A DNA stretch of 64,000 nucleotides from Flavobacteriaceae bacterium (GTDB lineage: Bacteria; Bacteroidota; Bacteroidia; Flavobacteriales; Flavobacteriaceae). Numbering within the stretch: the stretch's first letter is position 1; every line of letters begins with the position of its first letter. Below are positions 9,069-19,600 of the stretch, one piece after another. The notes under the pieces were generated by a model, which saw only the letters and a program-made list of their open reading frames with translations, was not told the DNA's origin and did not search any database. The stretch lies in NCBI GenBank assembly GCA_021739635.1, contig JAIPBH010000001.1, positions 355,209 through 419,208 on the forward strand. Reading direction: 5' to 3'. The position numbers and the translations under genes are program-made.

Positions 9069-10466
9069 ATGAAAAATATAAAATTTATGCATTCAAAAAC
9101 AGCACTGCTTTTAGGGTTGCTTTTTTTTACAATTGTTAGTTGTGAAAGAGACGCTTCTAATCAGTTAGAGTTTGCTACATACTCAAGCAATGGAGAAGTC
9201 TTTATAGATGGTTTTTCTGGAGGATTAGATTACTATCCTTTTTTAGGTTCTTATTTAGAAGCTTTTAGTGTAGATACTGAAACAAAATATAAAGGAAGTT
9301 CAGCTATGCGTTTTGACGTGCCTAATGTTGGTGATCCAAACGGAGCTTATGCTGGCGCTATTTTCCGAGTAGATTCACCGCGTGATTTAACGGGTTATGA
9401 TGCCTTAACTTTTTGGGCAAAAGGAACTAGAGGAGGACTAATTAATGAAATTGGTTTTGGTCAAGATTTCTTTGAAAATAAATTTCAAGTTAGTATGAGT
9501 CTTCAATTAACTACTAATTGGAGAAAATATGTGATTCCAATTCCAGATCCAGCAAAATTAGTACAAGAAAGAGGTATGTTCTGGTTTGCTGAAGGGCCTG
9601 AAAATAATGAAGGTTATACGTTTTGGATAGATGAACTTCAATTTGAAAAATTAGGCACCATAGCTCAGCCACAACCAGCTATTTCAAATGGCGTAGATAA
9701 ATCTGATTCTGGTTTTACCGGTGTTGATATGCCGGTAACTGGTTTAACACAAACATTTAATCTAGAATCAGGAAACAATATAACGGTTAATGCGGCTCCT
9801 TCATATTTTAATTTTAACTCTTCAAATGAAGATGTTGCTTTTGTTAATGAATTAGGAATTGTTTCGGTCTTGTCTGAAGGTACAGCTAAAATAACAGCAA
9901 CCTTAGGTGGTGTTTCTGCAAAGGGGTCATTAGAATTAACTTCAGTTGGAGCCTTTGATTTTGCTCCAATTCCAACCAGACCAGCTAGTAATGTTACTTC
10001 TATCTTTAGTGATTCATATACCAATTCACCAGTTGATTTTTTTAATGGATATTGGGAACCTTATCAAACAACACAATCAACAGAGTTTGCAATTGATGGA
10101 AATAACATGATAAGCTATACCGATTTTAATTTTGTTGGTAATCAATTTGCAAACCCAACTGTTAATGCAACTGTAAAATCAAATTTACACATTAACATGT
10201 ACATTCCTAATAGTGTACCTGCAGACATGGACTTTTTAATTACGGTTGTTGATTTTGGTGCTGACCAAGCTGATGGTGGAGGTGATGATACAAGACAGCA
10301 AGTGTTTTTTGATAAATCTCTTTGGGTTCCTAATACATGGATTACATTAGAATTCCCTATAACAATGGATAACAAAAACAATATTGGACTTATTATTTAT
10401 GAGAATATTAATTTCTCATCACTAAGTAATTGGTATTTAGATAATGTTTATTTCTATAGTGAGTAA
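9069..10466 (+). CDS. Surface glycan-binding-like lipoprotein with Big_2-type domain
   Basis: The start at 9069, 13 bases after the previous stop, gives a lipoprotein signal ending in FTIVSC (Cys 25); a longer frame from 8997 overlaps the previous gene and is rejected. The 465-residue protein has a jelly-roll carbohydrate-binding-like region at about 40-200 with the segment LTFWAKG, an Ig-like Big_2 domain at about 220-292, and a C-terminal module from about 308 beginning SIFSDSYTN and ending in YLDNVYFYSE. A similar module occurs twice in the secreted protein at 26183. No catalytic motif is seen. By position between the barrel fusion and GH16 it probably binds beta-glucan at the cell surface, doing the job of SusE/SGBP proteins; this is inference. 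Confidence 0.7.
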   Translation: MKNIKFMHSKTALLLGLLFFTIVSCERDASNQLEFATYSSNGEVFIDGFSGGLDYYPFLGSYLEAFSVDTETKYKGSSAMRFDVPNVGDPNGAYAGAIFRVDSPRDLTGYDALTFWAKGTRGGLINEIGFGQDFFENKFQVSMSLQLTTNWRKYVIPIPDPAKLVQERGMFWFAEGPENNEGYTFWIDELQFEKLGTIAQPQPAISNGVDKSDSGFTGVDMPVTGLTQTFNLESGNNITVNAAPSYFNFNSSNEDVAFVNELGIVSVLSEGTAKITATLGGVSAKGSLELTSVGAFDFAPIPTRPASNVTSIFSDSYTNSPVDFFNGYWEPYQTTQSTEFAIDGNNMISYTDFNFVGNQFANPTVNATVKSNLHINMYIPNSVPADMDFLITVVDFGADQADGGGDDTRQQVFFDKSLWVPNTWITLEFPITMDNKNNIGLIIYENINFSSLSNWYLDNVYFYSE

Positions 10467-10494
10467 TACTGGATTTAGATTAAAAAATAATACT

Positions 10495-11376
10495 ATGAAT
10501 TCAAAAAATATAATAAGAATGAAAACAAAAATCTTTAAGCAAAATCCATTATATAGAGTAGCTAATGAATCATTAGTTATTCTCTGTCTTGCATTTTTAT
10601 TTACACTATTCATTAGTTGTTCAACTAGTGAGACGCAAACTGTTGCAAAGTTTAAAACTATAACTATGCAAGATGAATTTGATATTGATGGTCAACCAAA
10701 TAGTTTAATTTGGACCTATGACATTGGAGGTAATGGTTGGGGAAACAATGAATTGCAATTCTATACAAATAGATCAAATAATGTAACTGTTCAAAATGGA
10801 TATTTACTTATAACTGCAGAAAAAGAAAATTTTGAAGGAGCGTCTTATACGTCTTCAAGAATCTTGACTAAAGGCTTATTTGAGCAAAAGTATGGTCGTT
10901 TTGAAGCACGTATAAAATTGCCATGGGGTCAAGGTTTATGGCCTGCCTTTTGGTTGTTAGGAAGTGATATTGATGATGTTCAATGGCCAAATTGTGGAGA
11001 AATTGATATTATGGAAAATCGTGGGCAAGAGCCAACTTTAATTAGTGGTACTGTACATGGACCAGGGTATTCTGGAGGGGAATCAATAACAAAAAGTTAT
11101 AGTTTGACAAATGACAGATTTGATACAGATTTTCACATTTTTGGTATAGAATGGGCACCAGATTATATAAACTACTATGTTGATGATGTTTTATATAATC
11201 AAATAACTCCAGCCGATGTTACTGGTGAATGGGTTTTTAATAAACCATTTTTTATCATAATAAATCTTGCAGTTGGAGGAAATTATGTAGGCTCACCAAA
11301 TACTGAAACTGTGTTCCCTCAAACTATGCTTGTAGACTACGTTCGTGTGTATAAAGCAGATATAATTAATAACTAA
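10495..11376 (+). CDS. GH16 endo-beta-1,3-glucanase (laminarinase), lipoprotein
   Basis: GH16 enzymes cut internal bonds of beta-1,3 or mixed-linkage glucans with retention. The protein is a single catalytic domain after a lipoprotein signal (hydrophobic run ending LFISC). The family motif EIDIME is present at about residues 169-174, with Glu 169 the expected nucleophile and Glu 174 the acid/base; the extra Met in the motif is the beta-bulge form typical of laminarinases. Other hallmarks are SSRILTKGLF, ARIKLPWGQGLWPAFW and a C-terminal VDYVRVY. The start at 10495 is preferred because it follows the previous stop by 28 bases; ATG at 10519 is also possible, while the frame from 10444 overlaps the previous gene. 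Probably surface-exposed, producing oligosaccharides for uptake. Confidence 0.92.
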   Translation: MNSKNIIRMKTKIFKQNPLYRVANESLVILCLAFLFTLFISCSTSETQTVAKFKTITMQDEFDIDGQPNSLIWTYDIGGNGWGNNELQFYTNRSNNVTVQNGYLLITAEKENFEGASYTSSRILTKGLFEQKYGRFEARIKLPWGQGLWPAFWLLGSDIDDVQWPNCGEIDIMENRGQEPTLISGTVHGPGYSGGESITKSYSLTNDRFDTDFHIFGIEWAPDYINYYVDDVLYNQITPADVTGEWVFNKPFFIIINLAVGGNYVGSPNTETVFPQTMLVDYVRVYKADIINN

Positions 11377-11392
11377 ACTAAAAAAAAATATT

Positions 11393-13366
11393 ATGAAACT
11401 AATACAAAAAACAATACAGATAATCTCAATTATTGTTCTCTCTATGGGCTTCTTAGGTTGTCAAGAGGATGAAAAAGAATTTCCTACTGCATTTGCTGAA
11501 TTTACATATACAGTAAATCAGGAAACGGGTGTAGTAAAATTTATAAATACATCAAGAAATGCAACTATTTTTACTTGGTCTTTTGGGGACCAAACAAGTT
11601 CAACTGAGGTAAATCCATCACATATTTATCAACCTGGAACTTATTTAGTCTCTTTAGTTGCAAAAAATATTGCAGGATCTTTTAGAACATACCAAGATAC
11701 CATAATAATTGGAGGAGATAATAATAATGGCGGCGGCGGTTCAGCTGATTGTACAGCTGAAGCTTCAGAAAATATTGATCCAGCTAATGGTGATTTAAAT
11801 TGGACTTTTAAAACAAATGATAGTGCTCATACCTTTGAGGCTTTTGGTAATACTGCAGGATCAATTGTAGATAACCCAGTAGTTGATGATGTAAATTCTA
11901 GTTGTTATGTGGAACAATTTGTAAAAGCATCTGGATGTGAAACTTGGTCAGGTTTAGGAAATGAATTAGCTACTGCTATAGATTTCACTTCTTCTTCTAC
12001 TAATAAAGTGTTTAAAATGAAAGTTTTAGCTGAAAATCAATCTGCAGATGTTACTTTAAGGCTAGAGCGTTTACCTTATCCAGATACAGATCCAGCTGTT
12101 GAGAGAGTTGCTAGTGTAACAACAGTTGGTGCATGGCAAGAATTAACTTTTGATTTTTCTGATGTTACAACAGGAACTTATAAAAGTATGATATTGTACT
12201 TTGAAAGAAATGCTTCATGTGATGGTGATATTTATTATTTTGATGATATTATGCAAGTTGAATCAACTGGCGGAGGAGGCGGTATAACTGATTGTACAGC
12301 TGAAGCTTCAGAAAATATTGATCCAGCTAATGGAGATTTAAATTGGACTTTTAAAACTAATGATGTAAATCATACTTTTGAAGCTTTTGGTAATACAGCA
12401 GGTTCAATTGTAGATAATCCAGTTTTAGATGCTGTAAACTCTAGTTGTAATGTTGAACAATTTGTAAAAGCATCTGGTTGTGAAACTTGGTCTGGTTTAG
12501 GATTTGCGTTGGCTACTGCTATAGATTTTACTTCTGCAACTACAAATAAAGCATTTACAATGAAGGTCTTAGCTGAAAATCAAATTGCTGATGTTACTTT
12601 AAGGTTAGAACGCTTACCTTATCCAGATACAGACCCAGCTATAGAAAGAGTTGCTAGTATAACTCAGGTTGGTGCATGGCAAGAATTAACATTTGATTTT
12701 TCAGATATATCAACAGGAACTTATAAAAGTATGATATTATACTTTGAGAGAAATGCATCATGTGATGGAGATATTTATTATTTTGATGATATTATTCAAG
12801 TTGCTGGTACCGGAGGATCTGGTGGTGGTGGAACTGGAGGTACTGGTGGTGGATGTACTGGAACAGCTGTTGCAGCAACTGCATTTCCAGTAAACTTTGA
12901 AACTTGTGAATCTTTTATTAGCACTTTTACGGATGGAGGTAGTATTACAACTACTTTAGATGATAATCCTTCAAAAGCAGGCATAAACACTTCAGATTTT
13001 GTATTAAGAGTAGATAAAGCTTCAGGAACAAATAGATGGGCAGGATTTCAAAATCCATTCCCAAGCAATTTTGATGCAACAAAAACATTTAAAGTTAAGA
13101 TTTACTCAACTAGAGCAAATGTAGTTATGAGATTTGAAGTAAATAGCGATCCACAACCAAATAGTTCCGGAAATCCTGGGCCACAGTTTGCAACCATAGT
13201 GAATGCTAATACTTGGACAGAAGTTCAAATTGTATTTACTGGAATTCCTGCAAATAATACGGGTCTTAACCAATTTGTTATTAAACCTGACAACCCAGAT
13301 GGTACTGATGGTACAACAACTAGCGGTGATGCTACATATTATTTTGATGATATTAGATTGGAATAA
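11393..13366 (+). CDS. PKD-domain lipoprotein with tandem carbohydrate-binding-like modules
   Basis: The 657-residue protein starts with a lipoprotein signal (SMGFLGC) and a PKD domain at about 33-105 (segment FTWSFGDQ). Three beta-sandwich modules follow: two nearly identical ones at about 119-289 and 300-470, and a more distant third at about 485-657. Each ends in YYFDDI, and glycine-rich linkers separate them. No catalytic residues are recognised. The architecture, with flexible linkers and repeated modules, suits a surface glycan-binding protein displayed away from the membrane. It is the last gene before a terminator, 16 bases after GH16. Binding to beta-1,3-glucan is inferred only from context. 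Confidence 0.72.
   Translation: MKLIQKTIQIISIIVLSMGFLGCQEDEKEFPTAFAEFTYTVNQETGVVKFINTSRNATIFTWSFGDQTSSTEVNPSHIYQPGTYLVSLVAKNIAGSFRTYQDTIIIGGDNNNGGGGSADCTAEASENIDPANGDLNWTFKTNDSAHTFEAFGNTAGSIVDNPVVDDVNSSCYVEQFVKASGCETWSGLGNELATAIDFTSSSTNKVFKMKVLAENQSADVTLRLERLPYPDTDPAVERVASVTTVGAWQELTFDFSDVTTGTYKSMILYFERNASCDGDIYYFDDIMQVESTGGGGGITDCTAEASENIDPANGDLNWTFKTNDVNHTFEAFGNTAGSIVDNPVLDAVNSSCNVEQFVKASGCETWSGLGFALATAIDFTSATTNKAFTMKVLAENQIADVTLRLERLPYPDTDPAIERVASITQVGAWQELTFDFSDISTGTYKSMILYFERNASCDGDIYYFDDIIQVAGTGGSGGGGTGGTGGGCTGTAVAATAFPVNFETCESFISTFTDGGSITTTLDDNPSKAGINTSDFVLRVDKASGTNRWAGFQNPFPSNFDATKTFKVKIYSTRANVVMRFEVNSDPQPNSSGNPGPQFATIVNANTWTEVQIVFTGIPANNTGLNQFVIKPDNPDGTDGTTTSGDATYYFDDIRLE
11747..12803 (+). 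repeat. Two tandem copies of a module-coding sequence, period 543 bases
   Basis: The segments 11747-12260 and 12290-12803 are offset by exactly 543 bases and encode nearly the same 171-residue module, each opening DCTAEASENIDPANG. Differences are spread mainly over silent and conservative positions, which points to a duplication that is not very recent but is kept under selection or homogenised. Confidence 0.85.
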
Positions 13367-13385
13367 TTTTAAATAATAATATATA

Positions 13386-13428
13386 AAAGGCTAGCAAGCT
13401 AAGTTTAAATAGTTGGCTAGTCTTTTTT
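13386..13428 (+). terminator. Intrinsic terminator after the PKD lipoprotein gene
   Basis: AAAGGCTAGC at 13386-13395 pairs with GCTAGTCTTT at 13416-13425 (one G-U pair), followed by a T-run to 13428. It splits the locus into a surface-protein operon and a downstream GH30-transporter-enzyme operon, at least in part. Confidence 0.7.
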
Positions 13429-13565
13429 ATAAAGAGTTATGTTTTAATAATCTAATATTTTTAGACTTATTCTTTTTTTAGAAAATAAAAACTAAGAATT
13501 TATGCAATAATATTTAAATTTAGAAGCTATTTATAAATTATAAACATTATTTAAACCTTCAAGCT

Positions 13566-15068
13566 ATGTTGTTTTTAAAACGAATTTTATTTCAATCACA
13601 ATTAATTATTTGCATTTTGTGTATCAGTTGTAATTCAGAAAAAAAAATAGATATTGTGGATAATGTTCAGCAAGTTAATAACTTAGATATCTCTAGTATG
13701 AAAACTGAGGTTTATAAATCAGCTCATGATACCATTTTAAAACTTTCTTTTGTGGGATCAATTACTTTTGAATCCTTAAAACAACCAAAAGAAACTGATG
13801 CCTCTATTGTTGTTGATCCAAGCAAACAATTTCAAACGTTTTTAGGAATTGGAGCGGCTTTGACCGATGCTTCAGCTGAAACGTTTTTTAAACTATCTAA
13901 AGACAATCAGGATAAGTTTATTGAAGCTTATTTTGACAAGGAAAAAGGTATTGGTTATTCTTTAGCTAGAACCCATATTCATAGTTGTGATTTTTCAAGT
14001 CACAGTTACACTTATATTGAAGAAGGTGATTCAGAATTAAATACATTCAGTATTGACCATGACAAAACCTTTAGAATTCCGTTTACTAAAAAGGCTATTG
14101 AAGCAGCTGGAGGAACATTAACCATGTACGCAAGCCCGTGGAGTCCACCAGCCTTCATGAAAACCAATAACAACATACTTCAAGGTGGAAAATTGAAACC
14201 TGAGTTTTACCAATCATGGGCAAACTATTATGCTAAATTTATAAAAGCATATGAGCAAGAAGGCATTCCAATTTGGGGGCTAACCGTTCAAAACGAACCT
14301 ATGGCAGTACAACGATGGGAATCGTGTATTTACACAGCAGAAGATGAGCGTGACTTTGTTAAGAATTATTTAGGCCCAACACTAGAAAAAGAAGGCTTAG
14401 GCGATAAAAACCTTATTGTTTGGGACCACAATAGAGATTTGATGTTTCAAAGAGCTAATGTCATATTAAATGATCCAGAAGCTGCAAAATATGTTTGGGG
14501 AACAGGATTTCATTGGTATGAAGACTGGAAAGATGGTATGCCTATGTTTAACGCTGTAAAGCAAGTGCAAGAAGCCTATCCTGATAAAAATTTAATTTTC
14601 ACAGAAGGCTGTAATGAAAAATATGATGTTACAAGAATAGAAACTGAAGACCCAAAATTAGCAGAACGTTACGGAAAATCAATGATAAATGATTTTAATA
14701 ATGGCACAGTTGCTTGGACAGATTGGAATATTCTTCTGGATGAAACAGGTGGTCCTAATCACGTTGGTAATTTCTGTTTTTCACCCGTTCATGGCAATAC
14801 ACAAACTGATGAATTAACCTTTACTAATTCTTATTATTACATAGGTCATTTCTCTAAATTCATTCGTCCTGGAGCAAAAAGAATATCAAGTGCATCAAGT
14901 TCAAATAATTTATTAAGTACAGCATTTACCAATACTGATGGTAGTTTAGTTATTGTTGTTTTAAATCAAGGAGAAAGAGAATTGGATTTTACACTTTCTA
15001 TTGCATCTAAATCAGCTCATTTAAACGCATTACCACACTCCATTCAAACCGTAGTTTTAAAACAATAA
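13566..15068 (+). CDS. GH30 glycosidase lipoprotein (likely beta-1,6-glucanase or beta-glucosidase)
   Basis: GH30 enzymes are retaining clan GH-A glycosidases; members in laminarin loci remove beta-1,6 branches. This 500-residue protein has a lipoprotein signal ending CILCISC, a segment FLGIGAALTDASAETF typical of the start of the GH30 catalytic domain, the acid/base in TVQNEPM (Glu 244) and the nucleophile in FTEGCNE (Glu 347). A short beta-domain forms the C-terminus, with the first strand of the GH30 side domain near the N-terminus. It begins the second transcription block, 199 bases after the previous gene, and is followed after 13 bases by a sugar transporter. The family is certain; the exact linkage is inferred from the surrounding beta-1,3-glucan enzymes. 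Confidence 0.88.
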   Translation: MLFLKRILFQSQLIICILCISCNSEKKIDIVDNVQQVNNLDISSMKTEVYKSAHDTILKLSFVGSITFESLKQPKETDASIVVDPSKQFQTFLGIGAALTDASAETFFKLSKDNQDKFIEAYFDKEKGIGYSLARTHIHSCDFSSHSYTYIEEGDSELNTFSIDHDKTFRIPFTKKAIEAAGGTLTMYASPWSPPAFMKTNNNILQGGKLKPEFYQSWANYYAKFIKAYEQEGIPIWGLTVQNEPMAVQRWESCIYTAEDERDFVKNYLGPTLEKEGLGDKNLIVWDHNRDLMFQRANVILNDPEAAKYVWGTGFHWYEDWKDGMPMFNAVKQVQEAYPDKNLIFTEGCNEKYDVTRIETEDPKLAERYGKSMINDFNNGTVAWTDWNILLDETGGPNHVGNFCFSPVHGNTQTDELTFTNSYYYIGHFSKFIRPGAKRISSASSSNNLLSTAFTNTDGSLVIVVLNQGERELDFTLSIASKSAHLNALPHSIQTVVLKQ

Positions 15069-15081
15069 AAATTAACTTATT

Positions 15082-16620
15082 ATGTCCAGAAAACTACTAC
15101 TTATAGCTTTTGTTGTTTCATTAGGAGGTTTTTTATTTGGCTTTGATGCTGGAATTATTTCAGGTGTTATGTCTTATGCTGGACCTGAATTTGATTTAAA
15201 TGAAACACAAGTTGGTTGGGTAGTAAGTTCTCCATCTTTTGCTGCTATGATTGCTATGTTGTTTTCTGGCAGACTAAGTGATATAATAGGAAGAAAAAAA
15301 ATATTATTAGTGGTTGCTTTTTTATATGCCGTTTCAGCATTGTTTTCGGCCTATGCAACGTCATATGAAATGCTTTATATAGCACGAATGATCGGTGGTT
15401 TAGCCTTTGGGGCAGCACTTATTTTAGCACCCATGTATATAGCCGAAGTATCTACAGCCAAAAACAGAGGCAAGTTGGTAGCAATTCAGCAATTAAATAT
15501 TGTTCTTGGATTTTTTGCTGCTTTTTTGAGTAATTATTTTTTTAATAAATACAATACACCAAACAGCAGTTTTTTAAATGATAATAATGTTTGGCGCTGG
15601 ATGCTAGGTGTTGAACTACTTCCTGCTATATTATATTTTATAGCTTTATTTTTTGTTCCCAGAAGTCCACGTTGGCTTTACTTAAAAAGTAAATTTGATG
15701 AAGCTAAAAAAGTACTAAATTCTATCCATGGAGACTTAACAGGTCACCAAGAAATTGAATCTATAGAAAAAAACATACATGCAGAAAAAAACACATCAAA
15801 AGTGGTTTTTAAAGATTTATTTAAAAAGTCTTTACGTTTCATTCTTATAGTAGGACTTGTAGTTGGTGTACTTCAGCAAATTACAGGTATTAATGCTGTA
15901 TATTTTTACGCCACTTCAATTTTTAAACAAACAGGAATTGGTACAGACGCTTCGTTTTCATCAGGCGTTTTATTAAGCACCATAACAGTTATTTTTACGT
16001 TTGTTGCGATGTACTTAATTGACAGAATGGGAAGAAGACCATTGTTGTTGGTGGGAACTGCAGGAATTGCACTAAGTTTATTGTTGTGTGCATATGGTTT
16101 TAAACAGGCCAAATATGAGTTGACTTCAGAAGATATTTCAAATTTTCAATTTTCACAAGCTAGTATGTTGTCCCCTTTGGCTAATCAGGTTTTTGAGAAT
16201 GATGTTGATTTTAAAAATGCTATGAAATTAGCTTTAGGAAATCAGGTTTATAGTAAAAACGATGGTGTCATTTTAGAAGCTGCCACCACTATGAATGCTA
16301 ATTTGGTTTTAATAGGTATTTTAGGCTTTATCGCTTGTTTTGCATTTTCATTAGGTCCAGTTATGTGGGTTTTACTCTCTGAGCTATATCCTATTAAATA
16401 TAGAGGTCTAGCCATTGGAGTTATTGCCTTTATAAACTCATTTATCAGTTCTGTTATCCAATTAATTTTCCCATGGGAATTATCAAATCTAGGAAATGCT
16501 ATGAGTTTTTTCCTTTTTGGAGCTACTGCTCTTGTTGGGTTTTTTATATTATTAAGAATATTACCAGAAACTAAGGGGAAATCATTAGAACAAATTGAAA
16601 ATGAATTTGTTAAAAATTAA
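15082..16620 (+). CDS. Sugar porter family MFS transporter
   Basis: This 512-residue inner-membrane protein has the twelve-helix plan of the sugar porter (SP) family. Seen motifs are GFLFGFDAGIISG at the first helix, GRLSDIIGRKK between helices 2 and 3, SPRWLYLK in the central loop, LQQITGINAVYFYA at helix 7, DRMGRRPLL between helices 8 and 9, and PETKGKSLEQIE at the end. Such proteins import hexoses or pentoses with protons. An unusual stretch of about 55 hydrophilic residues (about 347-402) is inserted before helix 10. It lies 13 bases after GH30 and 13 before the phosphorylase gene, so it most likely imports glucose or a short gluco-oligosaccharide released by the locus. Confidence 0.88.
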   Translation: MSRKLLLIAFVVSLGGFLFGFDAGIISGVMSYAGPEFDLNETQVGWVVSSPSFAAMIAMLFSGRLSDIIGRKKILLVVAFLYAVSALFSAYATSYEMLYIARMIGGLAFGAALILAPMYIAEVSTAKNRGKLVAIQQLNIVLGFFAAFLSNYFFNKYNTPNSSFLNDNNVWRWMLGVELLPAILYFIALFFVPRSPRWLYLKSKFDEAKKVLNSIHGDLTGHQEIESIEKNIHAEKNTSKVVFKDLFKKSLRFILIVGLVVGVLQQITGINAVYFYATSIFKQTGIGTDASFSSGVLLSTITVIFTFVAMYLIDRMGRRPLLLVGTAGIALSLLLCAYGFKQAKYELTSEDISNFQFSQASMLSPLANQVFENDVDFKNAMKLALGNQVYSKNDGVILEAATTMNANLVLIGILGFIACFAFSLGPVMWVLLSELYPIKYRGLAIGVIAFINSFISSVIQLIFPWELSNLGNAMSFFLFGATALVGFFILLRILPETKGKSLEQIENEFVKN

Positions 16621-16633
16621 AATTATATAATTA

Positions 16634-19600
16634 ATGAGTGTTAAAGATATGTATATCGGTAATATAAAACTACAAACAACCGATAAAGAGATAACTGGAG
16701 AAATGGTTCAGTTTGAAAATGAAAATTATTATAAAATTTCTAATTCAGGTGAAATGCGTCCTTTTTTTATGAGCATTGTTAGTGACTCTAATCACTGGAT
16801 GTTTATATCAAGTAATGGAGGCTTATCTGCTGGAAGAAAAAACTCTGAATCTTCCTTGTTCCCTTATTATACAGACGATAAAATTACGGAATCTGCTGAA
16901 ATTACAGGAAGTAAGACCATCATGCATATTTTTAAAGATGGAAAAACTTACTTATGGGAACCCTTTTCAAACAGAAATCAAGGTGTTTACAGTATTACCA
17001 GAAATCTTTATAAAAATATCTATGGAAATAAAGTAGTATTTGAAGAAATTAATCATGATTTAAAAGTATCATTTAGATATCAGTGGAACTCAAGTGATGA
17101 TTATGGATTTGTAAAAAAATCTACTCTCGTGAATCTGGATTCGTCTCAAACTAGCATCACAGTTTTAGATGGTTTGCAGAATATATTGCCATCAGGTGTT
17201 AATTCTGCTTTGCAAAATGCTAGCAGTAATTTGGTAGATGCATATAAGAAATGTGAATTAGAAAGTGATTCAGGCATTGGAGTTTTTGCATTGAGCGCAT
17301 TTATTGTAGATAAAGCAGAACCAAGCGAAGCTTTAAAGGCTAACATTGTATGGTCTTTAGGGAATGATAATCCAACCTACTTACTGTCATCATTACAACT
17401 TAATAATTTCAGACAAGGAAAAACACTTACCAATGAAGTTGATATTAAAGCTGAAAAGGGAGCTTATTTTACTTGTTGCAATATTGAGTTGAATGCCCAG
17501 TCTGAAAAACAATGGATGACTATTGCCAATGTAAATCAATCTATAAGTGGAGTCAGTTATATTTCAAACTTAATTAAAACCGAATCTAATTTAGAAAAAC
17601 TGGTTCAAGATGATATTGACAAAGGAACTTCTAATTTAATTAAGTTGGTCGGATCTTCAGATGGATTACAAAAAACAGAAGATTCTTTAACAAACACTAG
17701 ACATTTTGCAAACACGCTTTTTAACATTATGCGTGGTGGTATTTTTGATGATGATTATAATATAGAAAAGCAAGATTTCATCAAATACATTGCAAATGCA
17801 AATAAAAAAGTTTTAAAGAAAAAAGAAGAAATACTTCAAGATCTACCAGAAAATTTTGATTTAAAATTTTTGAAAGACCTTGCTGAAAATGATGACGATA
17901 AAAATTTTAAACGTCTTTGCTTTGAATATTTACCATTAAAATTTAGCAGACGTCATGGTGATCCAAGCAGACCTTGGAATAGGTTTTCAATTAATACCAG
18001 AAGCGAAATTGACGGTTCTAAAATTTTAGATTATGAAGGTAACTGGCGTGATATTTTCCAAAATTGGGAAGCACTAGTACATTCATATCCTGAGTTTATT
18101 GAAAGTATGATTCATAAGTTTTTAAATGCAACTACATTTGAAGGCTATAATCCGTACAGAGTTACAAAAGGAGGTTTTGATTGGGAAGTAATTGAAGAAG
18201 ATGATCCATGGTCTTACATTGGGTATTGGGGAGACCACCAAATTATCTACTTATTAAAGTTTTTGGAATTTATTGAAAATTATTATCCAAATCGTTTAGA
18301 AAGCCAATTTAATAAAGACCTTTTTGTTTATGCCAATGTGCCATACAAAATTAAGAGCTATCAAGATATTGTTATTAATCCAAAAGACACTATTGATTTT
18401 GACTATCATTTAAATGAAGAGATTTTTAAAAAGAAAGCAGAACTTGGTGCTGATGGTTCATTGTTAAGAGATAAAAATTTCTTTATTTATAAAGTTAATT
18501 TAATTGAAAAATTATTGGCTACAGTTTTAGCAAAAGTGTCAAACTTTATTCCAGAAGGTGGTATATGGTTAAATACACAACGCCCAGAATGGAATGATGC
18601 CAATAATGCTTTAGTAGGAAATGGCGTATCCATGGTTACATTGTACTACTTACGCAGATTTTTGAATTTCTTTGAAGGCATCGTTTCCAAGGCAGATACT
18701 AATCAAATTGAATTGTCTGAAGAACTCGTTGTATTTTTCAATAGAGTAGTAAAAGCCCTAAATAAAAATCAATCTATTCTTTCAGGAAAGGTTTCTAATA
18801 AAGATAGAAAAACGGTCTTAGATGAATTAGGAATTGCAGGAAGTGACTATAGATTAAAAATTTATAAAGAAGGATTTGTAGGGAATAAAGAGTCTATCAG
18901 CAAATCTGATATTTTAAGTTTTATAACAATTACCTTAAAATATCTTGACCATAGTATAGAAGCCAATAAAAGAGCAGATAAATTGTATCACGCTTACAAC
19001 ATCATGACCATTGATAAAGATGAGGTTTCAATTTCATATTTACCTGTCATGTTAGAAGGACAAGTTTCAGCCTTGAGTTCTGGTTATTTGTCACCAAAAG
19101 AAGCTTTAGACTTGCTGGATGGTTTAAAAAGCAGTGCATTGTTCAGACCAGATCAATACAGTTATATTTTATATCCAAACAAAGAATTGCCAAGATTTGA
19201 TAAAAAGAACAATATTTCTGCAGCAAAGTTTGAAAAATCAGAATTACTAAAGCAACTGGTAAAAGAAGGCAATGCACAAATTGTAGAAAAAGATGTGTTA
19301 GGTAATTATCATTTTAGCGGAAGTTTTCATAACGCAAATAGTTTAAAGGATGCTTTAGCAGGTTTGCCAGAGGAAACGTATCAGTCACTAATTAAAAAAG
19401 ACAGTAAATATTTACTAGATCTTTTTGAAGAAACATTTGATCATAAATCATTCACTGGTCGATCCGGAACCTTTTTCGGTTATGAAGGTTTGGGGTCAAT
19501 TTACTGGCATATGGTTTCCAAACTATTATTAGCTGTTCAAGAGAACTGTTTATTAGCTGTAAATACAAATGAAAGCGATGTTATTATTGGTAAGTTATTA

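Noticed and set aside
11747-12803. CRISPR-like or mobile-element repeat
   Set aside because: The repeats are in frame, 514 bases long and encode protein modules; there are no spacers and no transposase.
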